Assembly (NCBI GenBank): GCA_910578495.1
Contig: CAJTRE010000002.1
Location: 53,231-117,230, forward strand
Reading direction: 5' to 3'
Length of the DNA stretch: 64,000 nt
Source: an uncultured Dorea sp.
Lineage (GTDB): Bacteria; Bacillota; Clostridia; Lachnospirales; Lachnospiraceae
Part shown: piece after piece, positions 52,430-61,035 of the stretch
How positions within the stretch are numbered: position 1 is the first letter of the stretch
How the letters are laid out: every line of letters starts with the position of its first letter
Notes under the pieces: model-generated
Told to the model about the DNA's origin: nothing
The model's input: only the letters and a program-made list of their open reading frames with translations
The model's database searches: none
Made by a program: the position numbers and the translations under genes

Positions 52430-53266
52430 CTATTCCTCCTTTCCGCCTTGATTATGAATCTCAGCTTTCCTTACCGCCATCATAAGAAGCATCATCACAA
52501 CCGCCATAATCATAGAAATCGCACTTCCGAAGTTCCACTCTCCGACAGTAATAAACTGGTTTTCAATCATATTTCCAATTAAGAAATACTGCCCTCCCCC
52601 CAAAAGTTTCGGAATAAAGAATGCACTTACGGAAGGCAGAAATACAAGCGTGATTCCATTGATAATCCCCGGAACAGATAAGGGAAGCGTTACTCTTCGA
52701 AAAGTCTGTATAGGGCTTGCCCCAAGATCTGCACTCGCCTCCAACAGCGAATTGTCCATCTTACTTAAAGACGTTTGAATCTGTAAGATCATAAACGGCA
52801 GACAATTATACACCATGCCTAAAAGTACAGCTCCTTCTGTATATAAAAGTTCTGTATTCCCAAGTCCGAACATTCCAAAAATCTTCTGGAGAATACCGCC
52901 GTCGCTTAACATTCCAATCCATGCGTAAGTTCTTACCAGCATATTAATCCACATAGGAAGTGTAATGCAGAGAATCAAAATATTCTGTGTCTTTTCTTTG
53001 CTCCGCGCGATAAAATACGCCACCGGATAACCAAGAAACAGACAGATTATCGTCGTCTTAACCGCAATTACAAGGGAACGCCAGAGAATTAATAAAAAGT
53101 CACGGTCGGTGAAAAACTTAATATAATGCTCAAGCGTAAACGAAAACGGGATAATGCTGTTGCCCTGCTCCATGAAAGAGTATACGGCAATCAGTCCCAT
53201 AGGAACTACCAGCATTAACACCGCCCATATAATATATGGCACAGCCAACTGTGAAAATTTCTTCAT
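52430..53266 (-). CDS. potB: Spermidine/putrescine ABC transporter permease PotB
   Basis: A 278-residue permease with six helices and the EAA loop EASADLGASPIQTFRRVTLPLSVPGI. It starts at the base where the potA stop ends (overlap of one base) and is 2 bp before potCD, so translation is coupled. Forms the transmembrane channel with the PotC part of the fusion. Confidence 0.95.
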   Translation of the reverse strand: MKKFSQLAVPYIIWAVLMLVVPMGLIAVYSFMEQGNSIIPFSFTLEHYIKFFTDRDFLLILWRSLVIAVKTTIICLFLGYPVAYFIARSKEKTQNILILCITLPMWINMLVRTYAWIGMLSDGGILQKIFGMFGLGNTELLYTEGAVLLGMVYNCLPFMILQIQTSLSKMDNSLLEASADLGASPIQTFRRVTLPLSVPGIINGITLVFLPSVSAFFIPKLLGGGQYFLIGNMIENQFITVGEWNFGSAISMIMAVVMMLLMMAVRKAEIHNQGGKEE

Positions 53267-54843
53267 TAATATGTCACCTTAGACATTACATGAATGTCTT
53301 CCGGGAAGAATGTCAGGCCGACCTCCTGACCTTCCTCTGAGTAATCCGTCGTATGAATCTTAAACTCCCGTCCTGTAGTAGAAAACGTGATTGGGTATAT
53401 CCCCTCTTTTACATCCTCCGACTCAAAATCATAGTCCACGCTAATATCTACGCTCTGTTCTTCATCGCTTAGTTTCCATCCTTGTGCACCCGCCCATGTT
53501 TTAAGGTCTGTATCAAGCGCATGAGATTCTACAATCTCGTCTACAGTTTTAAAGAAATTAAATGCCATAATCGCTTCATTTGCTTTCTCGTTCTTTACAA
53601 ACGGCTGATCTACAACGATAATCATACGTTCAATGCTCGTACCGTTTGCCGTCGTAAACGTAACCGGATACTGTCCCTCTTCTTTGGACAACTCATACTC
53701 TACTTTTGCGATAGAAACATAATCATCGCTCTCTACCTCCCATGCTTGCGCATTGGAAAGGGCGATAATCTCTTTATCGTCCAAATTTTCCACATCATCA
53801 ATATCCACATAGAAGTTGCTGGCGCTGATCTTCTCCTTACCATCTTCACTGGTCACATCCTGATTGCGGATTACACGCATATTGACAGTGACTGTCGTAC
53901 CTGGAACCGTCTCCACCACAATCTCATAATGAACGCCTTTAAACAACACACTCAACACTTCTCCTGTCATCTTGCCGTCTTTCACGTCAACAATATCAAT
54001 ATCTTCCGGACGGATGACAACATCTACTTTCTCTTTCTCCTTAAACCCAAAGTCTACACAGTCAAACACAATATCGTCAAACTGTACTTTATAATCCTCC
54101 AACATAACACCTGACAGGATGTTGCTTTCTCCAATAAAGTTTGCCACAAACCGATTGGACGGTTCATTGTAAATATCCTGCGGGCTTCCCACCTGCTGAA
54201 TCTCGCCGTTTTTCATAACAACGATTTTATCTGACATCGTAAGAGCCTCTTCCTGATCATGGGTAACAAAAATAAACGTAATCCCTACCTCCTGCTTGAT
54301 TCGTTTTAATTCGTACTGCATTTCTTTCCTAAGTTTTAAGTCAAGCGCTGCTAATGGCTCGTCCAGAAGAAGAACTTTTGGCTCATTTACCAATGCTCTC
54401 GCAATTGCCACTCTCTGCTGCTGTCCACCAGATAACAAAGTCGTATTTTTATCTTCATAACCCTCAAGGCCGATAAGACGGAGCATTTTCATTACTTTCT
54501 GATCAATGACGTCCTTACTTACTTTCTTGATTTTAAGCCCAAAGGCAATATTTTCATAAACACTTAAATGCGGAAACAGCGCGTATTTCTGAAACACCGT
54601 ATTAAGTTCCCGCTCATAAGGCGGTTTCTTGCTGATTTCCTCACCATCAAAAATAACCTTTCCTTCGTCTGCGTCCAGAAATCCCCCCAGTATTCTAAGC
54701 AGGGTTGTCTTTCCGCAGCCACTTGGGCCTAACAACGTTACAAATTCATTCTCGTAAATATCCAGATTTATTCCTTTTAAGACAATCTGACTATCAAAGT
54801 TTTTCACAATATTGCGAAATTCTATAATTTTCTTTTCTTCCAT
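53266..54843 (-). CDS. potA: PotA-type ATPase with a large C-terminal insertion
   Basis: A 525-residue ATPase, against about 350-370 in classical PotA. The NBD (1-235) is complete: GPSGCGKTTLL, VFQKYALFPHL, LSGGQQQRVAIARAL, VLLLDEPLAALD, THDQEEA. The TOBE domain starts normally (IRPEDIDIVDV, GEVLSVLFKG) but about 165 residues then intervene, with two similar beta-rich units containing EEGQYPVTFTTANG and KEGIYPITFSTTGRE, like Ig-type (Big_3-like) folds. The normal TOBE ending TTDYSEEGQEVGLTFFPEDIHVM follows at the end. It is first of the transporter operon, 40 bp after its regulator gene. Confidence 0.92.
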   Translation of the reverse strand: MEEKKIIEFRNIVKNFDSQIVLKGINLDIYENEFVTLLGPSGCGKTTLLRILGGFLDADEGKVIFDGEEISKKPPYERELNTVFQKYALFPHLSVYENIAFGLKIKKVSKDVIDQKVMKMLRLIGLEGYEDKNTTLLSGGQQQRVAIARALVNEPKVLLLDEPLAALDLKLRKEMQYELKRIKQEVGITFIFVTHDQEEALTMSDKIVVMKNGEIQQVGSPQDIYNEPSNRFVANFIGESNILSGVMLEDYKVQFDDIVFDCVDFGFKEKEKVDVVIRPEDIDIVDVKDGKMTGEVLSVLFKGVHYEIVVETVPGTTVTVNMRVIRNQDVTSEDGKEKISASNFYVDIDDVENLDDKEIIALSNAQAWEVESDDYVSIAKVEYELSKEEGQYPVTFTTANGTSIERMIIVVDQPFVKNEKANEAIMAFNFFKTVDEIVESHALDTDLKTWAGAQGWKLSDEEQSVDISVDYDFESEDVKEGIYPITFSTTGREFKIHTTDYSEEGQEVGLTFFPEDIHVMSKVTY

Positions 54844-54883
54844 CTTGCATCTCCTTTCCTTTTCATCGTCCGGTATCTTATTT

Positions 54884-55417
54884 TTAAAACATTGGCGGCG
54901 TTGTAATCCACAACACCTTCACTTCGCTGTTTCCATGATTATACAGATAGTGGCTTTGCCTTCCATCTAAATAGAACGTTTCTTTCGCCTTTACTTTATA
55001 TTTTTTATTGCCCTGTACAATGGTAACAGTCCCTTCTAACACATAACCAAATTCTTCCCCTTGATAGGCAGATAACACATGACTCTTTTTCTTAGGATAC
55101 AATGTCAAGAGAATCGGTTCCATCTCGTTTTTCTGTGCATTTGGAATCACCCATTCAATCTGATAATCCTCCTGCTCATCTACAAAGAAATCTTGTGTTG
55201 AAAACACAACCTGTTTTTCCTCTTCCTCACGAAAGAAATCCGACAGATTGCTTCCAAGCGCCTCCAATATATCATCTAACGTGGCAATACTCGGTGTTGT
55301 TAAGTTCCGCTCCACCTGTGACAGAAATCCTTTGGTAAGTTCACTTCTCGATGCAAGATCGTCCAACGTCAAATCGTTCTGCAATCGCAGTTCTTTTAGT
55401 TTTTTCCCTATATCCAC
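54884..55417 (-). CDS. Xre-cupin transcriptional regulator (PuuR-like)
   Basis: A 177-residue regulator: an N-terminal HTH (NDLTLDDLASRSELTKGFLSQVERN) and a cupin domain (about 105-175, with YQGEEFGYVLEGTVTI and DGRQSHYLYNHG). It precedes potA by 40 bp, the usual position of the polyamine-sensing regulator in Clostridia. Start GTG 55417 with GGAGG upstream. Dyads just upstream suggest autoregulation. Confidence 0.92.
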   Translation of the reverse strand: MDIGKKLKELRLQNDLTLDDLASRSELTKGFLSQVERNLTTPSIATLDDILEALGSNLSDFFREEEEKQVVFSTQDFFVDEQEDYQIEWVIPNAQKNEMEPILLTLYPKKKSHVLSAYQGEEFGYVLEGTVTIVQGNKKYKVKAKETFYLDGRQSHYLYNHGNSEVKVLWITTPPMF

Positions 55418-55433
55418 CTGACCGCCTCCACTT

Positions 55434-55470
55434 GTTTAGTTTTATTAAACTTTTCGTTTTATTTATCGAA
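55434..55470. promoter_or_regulatory. Two dyads upstream of the Xre-cupin gene
   Basis: GTTTA/TAAAC (55434-55450) and TTCG/CGAA (55453-55470) are adjacent imperfect palindromes, and AATAAAAC recurs in both on the minus strand. They lie 17-53 bp before the gene start, fitting binding by the regulator. Confidence 0.5.
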
Positions 55471-55521
55471 CACGTTAATTATACAACATTTTGGAAGAAA
55501 TGCAATGGATAATGGAGAAAT

Positions 55522-56718
55522 TTATATATCTTTTGTTTGTAAAAACTCTTTTGCATTTAAATGAATAATCCCATCTCTTGAGAAATCCATTTTATCCATA
55601 GAAATCACATACTTAGGATAATTATCTGACACATGACAATATGCCCCAAACTCTCTATTGATAACTGCTTCGTCATACAAATAATATGCAACTTGATAAT
55701 ATTCTCTTTTTCCGTTTTTTAACGCCACAAAATCAACTTCTCCATTTGGAATCTTTCCCACATACACCTCATACCCTCTGTTCAGCAATTCATTATATAC
55801 AACATTCTCTAAAAGAGCTCCCATTTCTAGCTTAAATCCACTGTTGTGAATTCTTCCTAATCCCAAATCTGTCAAATAATATTTATCCAATGTAGTCAAT
55901 ATCCTTTTAGCTCGAATGTCATACCGCTTTGCCTGACTTACAATTAAAGATGTTTGGATATGTTCCAGATAATTATATAATGTCTGGGTACTGACCGAAC
56001 GGTCCACACTTTTAAAATATTTTAATATTCCTTGAGAAGAAAATGTCTGAGAAGGATTTGCCATCAAATATTCCATAATACGGTTTAATAGATCAATATC
56101 TTTCGCCCCTGTTCTTTGTACTACATCCCGAAGAACGATAGAATTATATAAATCTTTCAAAAATATCCTGACTTCCTCTTCGCTTTTCATAGAAAACCTT
56201 TGAGGCATACCTCCCCAGTTCAAATATTCTACCAAATCTTCGTCACTGGGTTTCTCAATCTTTTTAATCTCACTGTATTCCAAAAAAGAAAACGGCGCCA
56301 CTCGAAAACTTACATATCTCCCCGACAACAGCGTTGCCAGTTCCCCCGACAATAATTTCCCATTAGAGCCCGTAATAAAAATACTCACATCCCAAGTTGC
56401 CCGGAACGAATTAATTACCCGCTCAAATTCTGTAACCATCTGTATCTCATCAAAAAATAAATAATACTTATCTTCATTCTCTCTTCTTTCGCAAATGTAA
56501 TGATACAATTTTTCTGCATCTGTAATATGAGAATATTGAAAATCCTCAAAATTAATATATATTATCTGTTCTTCTTCCACTCCATTGTACTTTAATTCTT
56601 CTATAATCTGATGTAAAAGAACCGACTTTCCAGAACGTCGTAATCCAACCAATACTTTAATTAATTCACTGTCATAAAATGGGCGAATCCTTTTTAATAT
56701 CTGCTCCCGTTTAATCAT
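55522..56718 (-). CDS. AAA_14/DUF4143 ATP-binding protein
   Basis: About 398 residues. P-loop GLRRSGKSVLLHQII, Walker B YLFFDEIQMV, sensor ITGSNGKLLSGEL, then the DUF4143 C-terminal nuclease-like domain with GEVDFVALKNGKREYYQVAY. Common in gut Clostridia and archaea, of unknown role; DUF4143 resembles a restriction-type fold. The start is ATG 56718 (AGGAGG 8 bases upstream). Confidence 0.9.
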   Translation of the reverse strand: MIKREQILKRIRPFYDSELIKVLVGLRRSGKSVLLHQIIEELKYNGVEEEQIIYINFEDFQYSHITDAEKLYHYICERRENEDKYYLFFDEIQMVTEFERVINSFRATWDVSIFITGSNGKLLSGELATLLSGRYVSFRVAPFSFLEYSEIKKIEKPSDEDLVEYLNWGGMPQRFSMKSEEEVRIFLKDLYNSIVLRDVVQRTGAKDIDLLNRIMEYLMANPSQTFSSQGILKYFKSVDRSVSTQTLYNYLEHIQTSLIVSQAKRYDIRAKRILTTLDKYYLTDLGLGRIHNSGFKLEMGALLENVVYNELLNRGYEVYVGKIPNGEVDFVALKNGKREYYQVAYYLYDEAVINREFGAYCHVSDNYPKYVISMDKMDFSRDGIIHLNAKEFLQTKDI

Positions 56719-56788
56719 TCTTGGCACCTCCTTGTTTTTATACTTTCTAAATCGCTTTCTTTTTATGCTTATATAATAGAATAAGCAC

Positions 56789-56838
56789 ACAAAAAAGTAA
56801 AGTTATTTTGATGTATCAAAATAACTTTACTTTTTTGT
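56789..56838. repeat. Perfect 24-bp palindromic hairpin with a 2-base loop
   Basis: Positions 56789-56812 are the exact reverse complement of 56815-56838, AT-rich, ending in runs of six Ts on both strands. It abuts the stop codon of the GNAT gene at 56839 and can act as a bidirectional terminator. Confidence 0.9.
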
Positions 56839-57321
56839 CTATTTTTCTATTACCTTTCCGTAAACACAGAGATTATATATATTCTCGCCTTTTACCACTG
56901 CATGTTTCAAAACACCCTCTAATTCAAAGCCATTTTTTTCAAGAACCTTAGCTGACGCAGTATTTGGTTCATAAACATTTCCTGTAAATGCAATCTCACA
57001 AATCTCCCGAACTGCCTCCGTCATAATTCCCCGCCCCCAACTGTCTGTTGCAAGCATATAGCCAATCTCTGCGTCTTTGCAGCGTACATCTATCATCTGC
57101 TCCACAGAGATACTTCCAACAACCTCTCCATCTACAGTAATTGCACGAACAACTCCATCTATACCATCACGACCTGCCACCATCGAAAGCCACCAATCCG
57201 CGTCTTCCTCTAGATATGGAAAAGGCATATTACCTCTCAGATATGTCCGGTCCACTTCATTGCAAAGCTTCATTAAGTCTGTTTGATCTTGCTGCGTCCA
57301 TTGTCTCAATTCAATCTTCAT
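56839..57321 (-). CDS. GNAT-family acetyltransferase (RimJ/RimL-like)
   Basis: A 160-residue GNAT protein: IELRQWTQQDQTDL start, VVGSISVEQM strand, the acetyl-CoA region AEIGYMLATDSWGRGIMTEAV, and NTASAKVLEKNGFELEG. RimJ/L-like N-acetyltransferase is the best description. It overlaps the sirtuin gene by four bases and ends at the perfect palindrome. Confidence 0.9.
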   Translation of the reverse strand: MKIELRQWTQQDQTDLMKLCNEVDRTYLRGNMPFPYLEEDADWWLSMVAGRDGIDGVVRAITVDGEVVGSISVEQMIDVRCKDAEIGYMLATDSWGRGIMTEAVREICEIAFTGNVYEPNTASAKVLEKNGFELEGVLKHAVVKGENIYNLCVYGKVIEK

Positions 57322-58040
57322 ACTGCAATTCCTTTCATAATTTCTCCAATCGGAGCTGCAATGGCAAGTTCGGCGCGTACTTCTTTTGCCGTAGCGCTCT
57401 TATTAATAACTACCAGATGTTTCCCCCGAAAATTATCAATAAATCCCGCCGCCGGATACACCACTAGAGACGTTCCGCCTATAATCAATGTGTCTGCTTC
57501 TTTAATCGCCTGAATACTGTTCTGAATTACTTCCGAATCTAAACTCTCTTCATATAAAACCACGTCCGGCTTAATAAGCCCTCCGCACTCACATGTTGGA
57601 ACACCTGCCGCCTGTTTTACATAAGCGGCATCATAAAACGCTCCGCACTTCTGACAATAATTGCGGTGAATACTGCCATGGAGTTCCAACACTGTCTCAC
57701 TGCCTGCCGCTTGATGAAGTCCGTCAATATTCTGAGTGATAACTACCTTTAATTTTCCTGCTTTTTCAAGCTCTGCAAGTTTGAGATGTGCAGCGTTCGG
57801 TTTTGCATCCAAAAACATCATTTTATCCTTATAAAATTCGTAAAACGCTTCTGTATTCTGCCGAAAGAAACTGTGACTTACAATTTGCTCCGGTGTATAT
57901 TTATACTCTTGCTGATACAGTCCGTCCGCACTTCTAAAATCAGGAATATTACTTTCCGTTGATACCCCTGCACCGCCAAAAAACACAATGTTCTCACTGT
58001 CATCAATAATCTTCTGCAAACTCTGAATCTCTGTCTCGTA
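57318..58040 (-). CDS. cobB: NAD-dependent protein deacylase, sirtuin (CobB type)
   Basis: About 240 residues: NAD site FFGGAGVSTESNIPDFRSADGL, QNIDGLHQAAGS, the catalytic His in LELHGSIH, a Zn-binding Cys pattern (CQKCGAF...CECGG) and GTSLVVYPAAGFI. The start is ATG 58040 with AAAGGAG 12-13 bases upstream; the frame extends nine codons further upstream without support. Its translation is coupled to the GNAT gene, so an acetylating and a deacetylating enzyme are made together. Confidence 0.94.
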   Translation of the reverse strand, partial: YETEIQSLQKIIDDSENIVFFGGAGVSTESNIPDFRSADGLYQQEYKYTPEQIVSHSFFRQNTEAFYEFYKDKMMFLDAKPNAAHLKLAELEKAGKLKVVITQNIDGLHQAAGSETVLELHGSIHRNYCQKCGAFYDAAYVKQAAGVPTCECGGLIKPDVVLYEESLDSEVIQNSIQAIKEADTLIIGGTSLVVYPAAGFIDNFRGKHLVVINKSATAKEVRAELAIAAPIGEIMKGIAV

Positions 58041-58100
58041 CATAAGCTGCACTCTCCTTTTACTCACTATTTTTATCCTCGCCCATCACTATAGTACATA

Positions 58101-58556
58101 TCAAAGATTACTCCCTTTACTATATCCTTTAAAAAACTCCGTCAACGCATCCAACATTTTCATCAACACAGGAAGTTCCGTTTCATCTAACTTCTCTAAA
58201 ATTGCCTGTGTCATCCGCTCATGATAATCCTCATGATGTCTGTATGCCTGCTTTCCTTTCGGCGTCAGTTTCACATAGACTACTCTCCGATCCTCGTCAC
58301 TTCGTTTCCGCTCCACATATTTTTTATTCACAAGACTGTTCATAGCAATAGTGAGAGAACCTACCGTAATATTCAATTTCTTTGCAATGGATGACATATT
58401 GCCGCCCTCACCCATACCGATTGCTTCGATTACGTGCATATCGTTATTGGAAATATCTTTAAATTCCTCGGTGATAATCGCCTTTTCTTCCAGCTCCCAT
58501 ATTTCATTAATCAAATTGACCAACGTATCGTTGATGACTTTGTATACATTTTCCAT
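58101..58556 (-). CDS. MarR-family regulator (FabT-like)
   Basis: About 151 residues with a winged helix: ISNNDMHVIEAIG, SIAKKLNITVGSLTIAMNSLVNKKYVERKRSDEDRRVVYVKLT. It resembles FabT, which controls fatty acid synthesis genes in Firmicutes, but no fab genes follow here; the next gene is a sirtuin. I place the start at ATG 58556, 9 bases after GAGG. Its target is not known. Confidence 0.88.
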   Translation of the reverse strand: MENVYKVINDTLVNLINEIWELEEKAIITEEFKDISNNDMHVIEAIGMGEGGNMSSIAKKLNITVGSLTIAMNSLVNKKYVERKRSDEDRRVVYVKLTPKGKQAYRHHEDYHERMTQAILEKLDETELPVLMKMLDALTEFFKGYSKGSNL

Positions 58557-58877
58557 TCTCTCGTTCCTCTCGCCTGCCTGCAATACTTTTTATACCTGAG
58601 TATAATTATCTTACTTTTTGACTCTGGTTGCAAGGAGAAAATAAAATTTAAAAATCTGACAACAAATGTCCTTGCACCGTCTTGTTGTGATATGCTAAAA
58701 TATTTTTAGAGCATTACATTTCTATATTCGATCGATTTTCGCATCTGAAATCCTTTCGCCGTCAGGCATTCATTAGAAATCTCATGCTTACATCCCATTA
58801 ACAAAGCAGAGAGGTTTTAAGATTGACGAGAAGTTACCATATAGACCTCTTGCACAACTAAATAAGGAGGAATCTAT
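58557..58877 (+). promoter_or_regulatory. Intergenic region with promoters for marR and the Rpn-family gene
   Basis: On the plus strand TTGCAC (about 58671) and TAAAAT form a probable promoter about 190 bp before the next gene. AGAGGT...ACCTCT (58811-58851) can form a hairpin in its leader. On the minus strand TTGCAA and TATAAT-like sequences near 58610-58630 may serve marR. I see no gene. Confidence 0.45.
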
Positions 58878-59753
58878 ATGACAGATACCAGAATAAGTGC
58901 CTTTCCAGAGGCAAACAGAAGCTACAAATCAAGACTTTTCGAAATGATTTACAGTGAAAAGGAAGAATTATTGGAATTGTATAATGCCATACACGAAACA
59001 CATTATGATAATCCAGAACAATTAGAAATCAATACGTTAAAGAATGCCATTTACATGTCCATGCACAATGACGTTTCTTTTATTATTGATTCACAGTTAC
59101 AGTTATATGAGCATCAGTCTACAGTAAATCCTAATATTCCACTGCGGGCACTCATGTATATTACAGATTTGTATTCCGTTCTTACGAAGGACGAGAATTT
59201 ATACGGTGAAAAACGAATAGAACTGCCAACACCGGAGTTTATAACCTTTTATAACGGCATAGACACCGTTCCAGATTCTGAGGTTATAAAATTGTCCGAT
59301 GCCTATACTGTAGATAATGGAGCACCGTCTTTAGAATTGAAAATGACCGTACTAAATATCAATCCTGGCAACAATCAAGAATTAAAGAAAAAGTGTAAGA
59401 CACTGAATGACTACGCAATCTATACGAGTCTTGTAAGGGAGTATGCAAAAAACATACCCCTGCGAGAAGCAGTAGAGCGTGCTATTTCCGAATGTATTGA
59501 GAAGGATATTCTGGCAAAGTTTTTGACAAAAAATAAAGCGGAGGCGATAAAAGTGAGTATATATGAATATGACGAAGAAAAGCATATGAGACAGGAGCGA
59601 GAGTATAACATGAAGAAGGGTGAGATAAAAGGAATTGAAAAATCAAATGCTCTAATTCTTAAATTATCTGAACTGGGACGGACAGATGATATTATTAAAG
59701 CCGCAGCCCATCCAGAATATCAGCAGGAACTATTTGATGAGTTCGGATTATAA
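58878..59753 (+). CDS. Rpn family recombination-promoting nuclease/putative transposase
   Basis: A 291-residue PD-(D/E)XK-type protein: MYSEKEELLELYNAIH-like start, then VSFIIDSQLQLYEHQSTVNPNIPLRALMY (the core with D..LYEHQS) and a C-terminal coiled tail. Rpn proteins promote RecA-independent recombination and are multicopy in Lachnospiraceae. It is not flanked by terminal inverted repeats. GGAGG lies before ATG. Confidence 0.85.
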   Translation: MTDTRISAFPEANRSYKSRLFEMIYSEKEELLELYNAIHETHYDNPEQLEINTLKNAIYMSMHNDVSFIIDSQLQLYEHQSTVNPNIPLRALMYITDLYSVLTKDENLYGEKRIELPTPEFITFYNGIDTVPDSEVIKLSDAYTVDNGAPSLELKMTVLNINPGNNQELKKKCKTLNDYAIYTSLVREYAKNIPLREAVERAISECIEKDILAKFLTKNKAEAIKVSIYEYDEEKHMRQEREYNMKKGEIKGIEKSNALILKLSELGRTDDIIKAAAHPEYQQELFDEFGL

Positions 59754-59792
59754 GTAAAATGGGGGAAGCATACACTTCCCCCATTTTACTTA
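59751..59792. terminator. Bidirectional terminator after the Rpn-family gene
   Basis: TAAGTAAAATGGGGGAAG (59751-59768) and its exact complement (59775-59792) form an 18-bp stem with a 6-base loop. The stop codon of the plus-strand gene lies in the stem; the minus-strand ABC operon ends 20 bp away. Confidence 0.9.
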
Positions 59793-59811
59793 TAACTGCT
59801 AAAGATATTCA

Positions 59812-61035
59812 TTACTTCACTTCCGCACGTCTATATACTTGATATAACACCGGAAGAATAAGCAGGTAAAGCACTAAATAAACCGGAATCAAGAACTCAA
59901 ATAACCCCATAATCTTTCCACCAATATCATAAATTAAAAACTGGTCCAGCTCTTCGGTCATTCTAAACATTATATCCGGAAAAAAATTAATAATTTTTGA
60001 AAACAACGTAATTCTTCCTAAAAACATCGGCACACAGGATAATACAAATGCTGTTACAATACCCATTACAGATGATCGGGACTTTGCTGACACGAACATC
60101 GCTACTGTCAGAATAAACAAACTACCTATATATCCACCTAATACAACCACGAAATACTCTTGAATAAATGTAAAGTTATACATACTCTTCCAGTTCACAA
60201 GCTGTATGGGAACATTGGCTCCCCCAAATCCTAATATGCCAAGTACCATTAATGTATACATCAAAATTGCTCCCCAATAAACAATAGTTGTTACCAAAAA
60301 TCCTGTCTCTACTTTTGCCAACACAGCTCTACTTCTCCCAAATTTCGTGGAAAAGAAAATGGAATCTGATTTATTTATATATTCATCCGAAAAAATACCT
60401 GATATAAAAATTCCTATAATTGCAACCAAGATACAGAGCAAAGTAGGAATAATCTGGGAATCGGATAACAACGCTATCCATCCGGCTGCATACTCATAAT
60501 AAAACGGCGTTTCCAAATCCTCCCATCGTTGAATCAAAAATTGTTTTTCTTTTTCAGTAAAACCAGCTCCCTCTTCCTCAATCCACTCTTCTAAAGCTGA
60601 AACTCTTTTTTCATAAACTCCAACTTCGTTTGTGCCGTCTAACGTATTTACTTTGTAATAGTCATACTCTCCAAATCCTACAATTGCCATATTTACCATT
60701 TCCCTGACAGGCAGAAACCCCTGTGTTTTAGCAAAAATCTTGTCCTGCTCCACTATCGGCAGCGCATCCAGATTCCCGGCTTCTGCATTTATTTTATGAT
60801 TCTCACTGACAATCTTTTTTAACACATCTTCAGTAAGTTCACCTTTCCACTCATTCTGGTCTTCTCGGAGCCTTCGCGCCGCAGACAATCCAGTAATTTT
60901 CTTACCATCTTCTTCAATATATTTCACATCATTAATCGTCAAAAATCCACCAATTACTACCATCAATAACAACACCAGCATCGCAATCTGATTCACACGT
61001 TTTGAAAATACTTTCTTAATCTCAAATTTCAACAT
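59812..61035 (-). CDS. ABC-2 type permease with a large extracellular domain
   Basis: About 407 residues: one helix at the N-terminus (MLKFEIKKVFSKR then 12-35), a soluble region (40-190), and five further helices from about 195. ABC-2 type. The start is ATG 61035, overlapping the ATPase gene by 14 bases. It is the last gene of the ECF sigma-ABC operon. The substrate is unknown; peptide or lipid export is possible. Confidence 0.85.
   Translation of the reverse strand: MLKFEIKKVFSKRVNQIAMLVLLLMVVIGGFLTINDVKYIEEDGKKITGLSAARRLREDQNEWKGELTEDVLKKIVSENHKINAEAGNLDALPIVEQDKIFAKTQGFLPVREMVNMAIVGFGEYDYYKVNTLDGTNEVGVYEKRVSALEEWIEEEGAGFTEKEKQFLIQRWEDLETPFYYEYAAGWIALLSDSQIIPTLLCILVAIIGIFISGIFSDEYINKSDSIFFSTKFGRSRAVLAKVETGFLVTTIVYWGAILMYTLMVLGILGFGGANVPIQLVNWKSMYNFTFIQEYFVVVLGGYIGSLFILTVAMFVSAKSRSSVMGIVTAFVLSCVPMFLGRITLFSKIINFFPDIMFRMTEELDQFLIYDIGGKIMGLFEFLIPVYLVLYLLILPVLYQVYRRAEVK

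Noticed and set aside
58650..58690. A further TGACAA...TTGTTGTGA arrangement resembling the Xre operator
   Set aside because: The spacing is about 20 bases rather than 6 and the right arm does not match, so it is not counted as an operator.
58878..59753. Complete insertion sequence around the Rpn-family gene
   Set aside because: No terminal inverted repeats or target duplication are visible; only a terminator hairpin follows.
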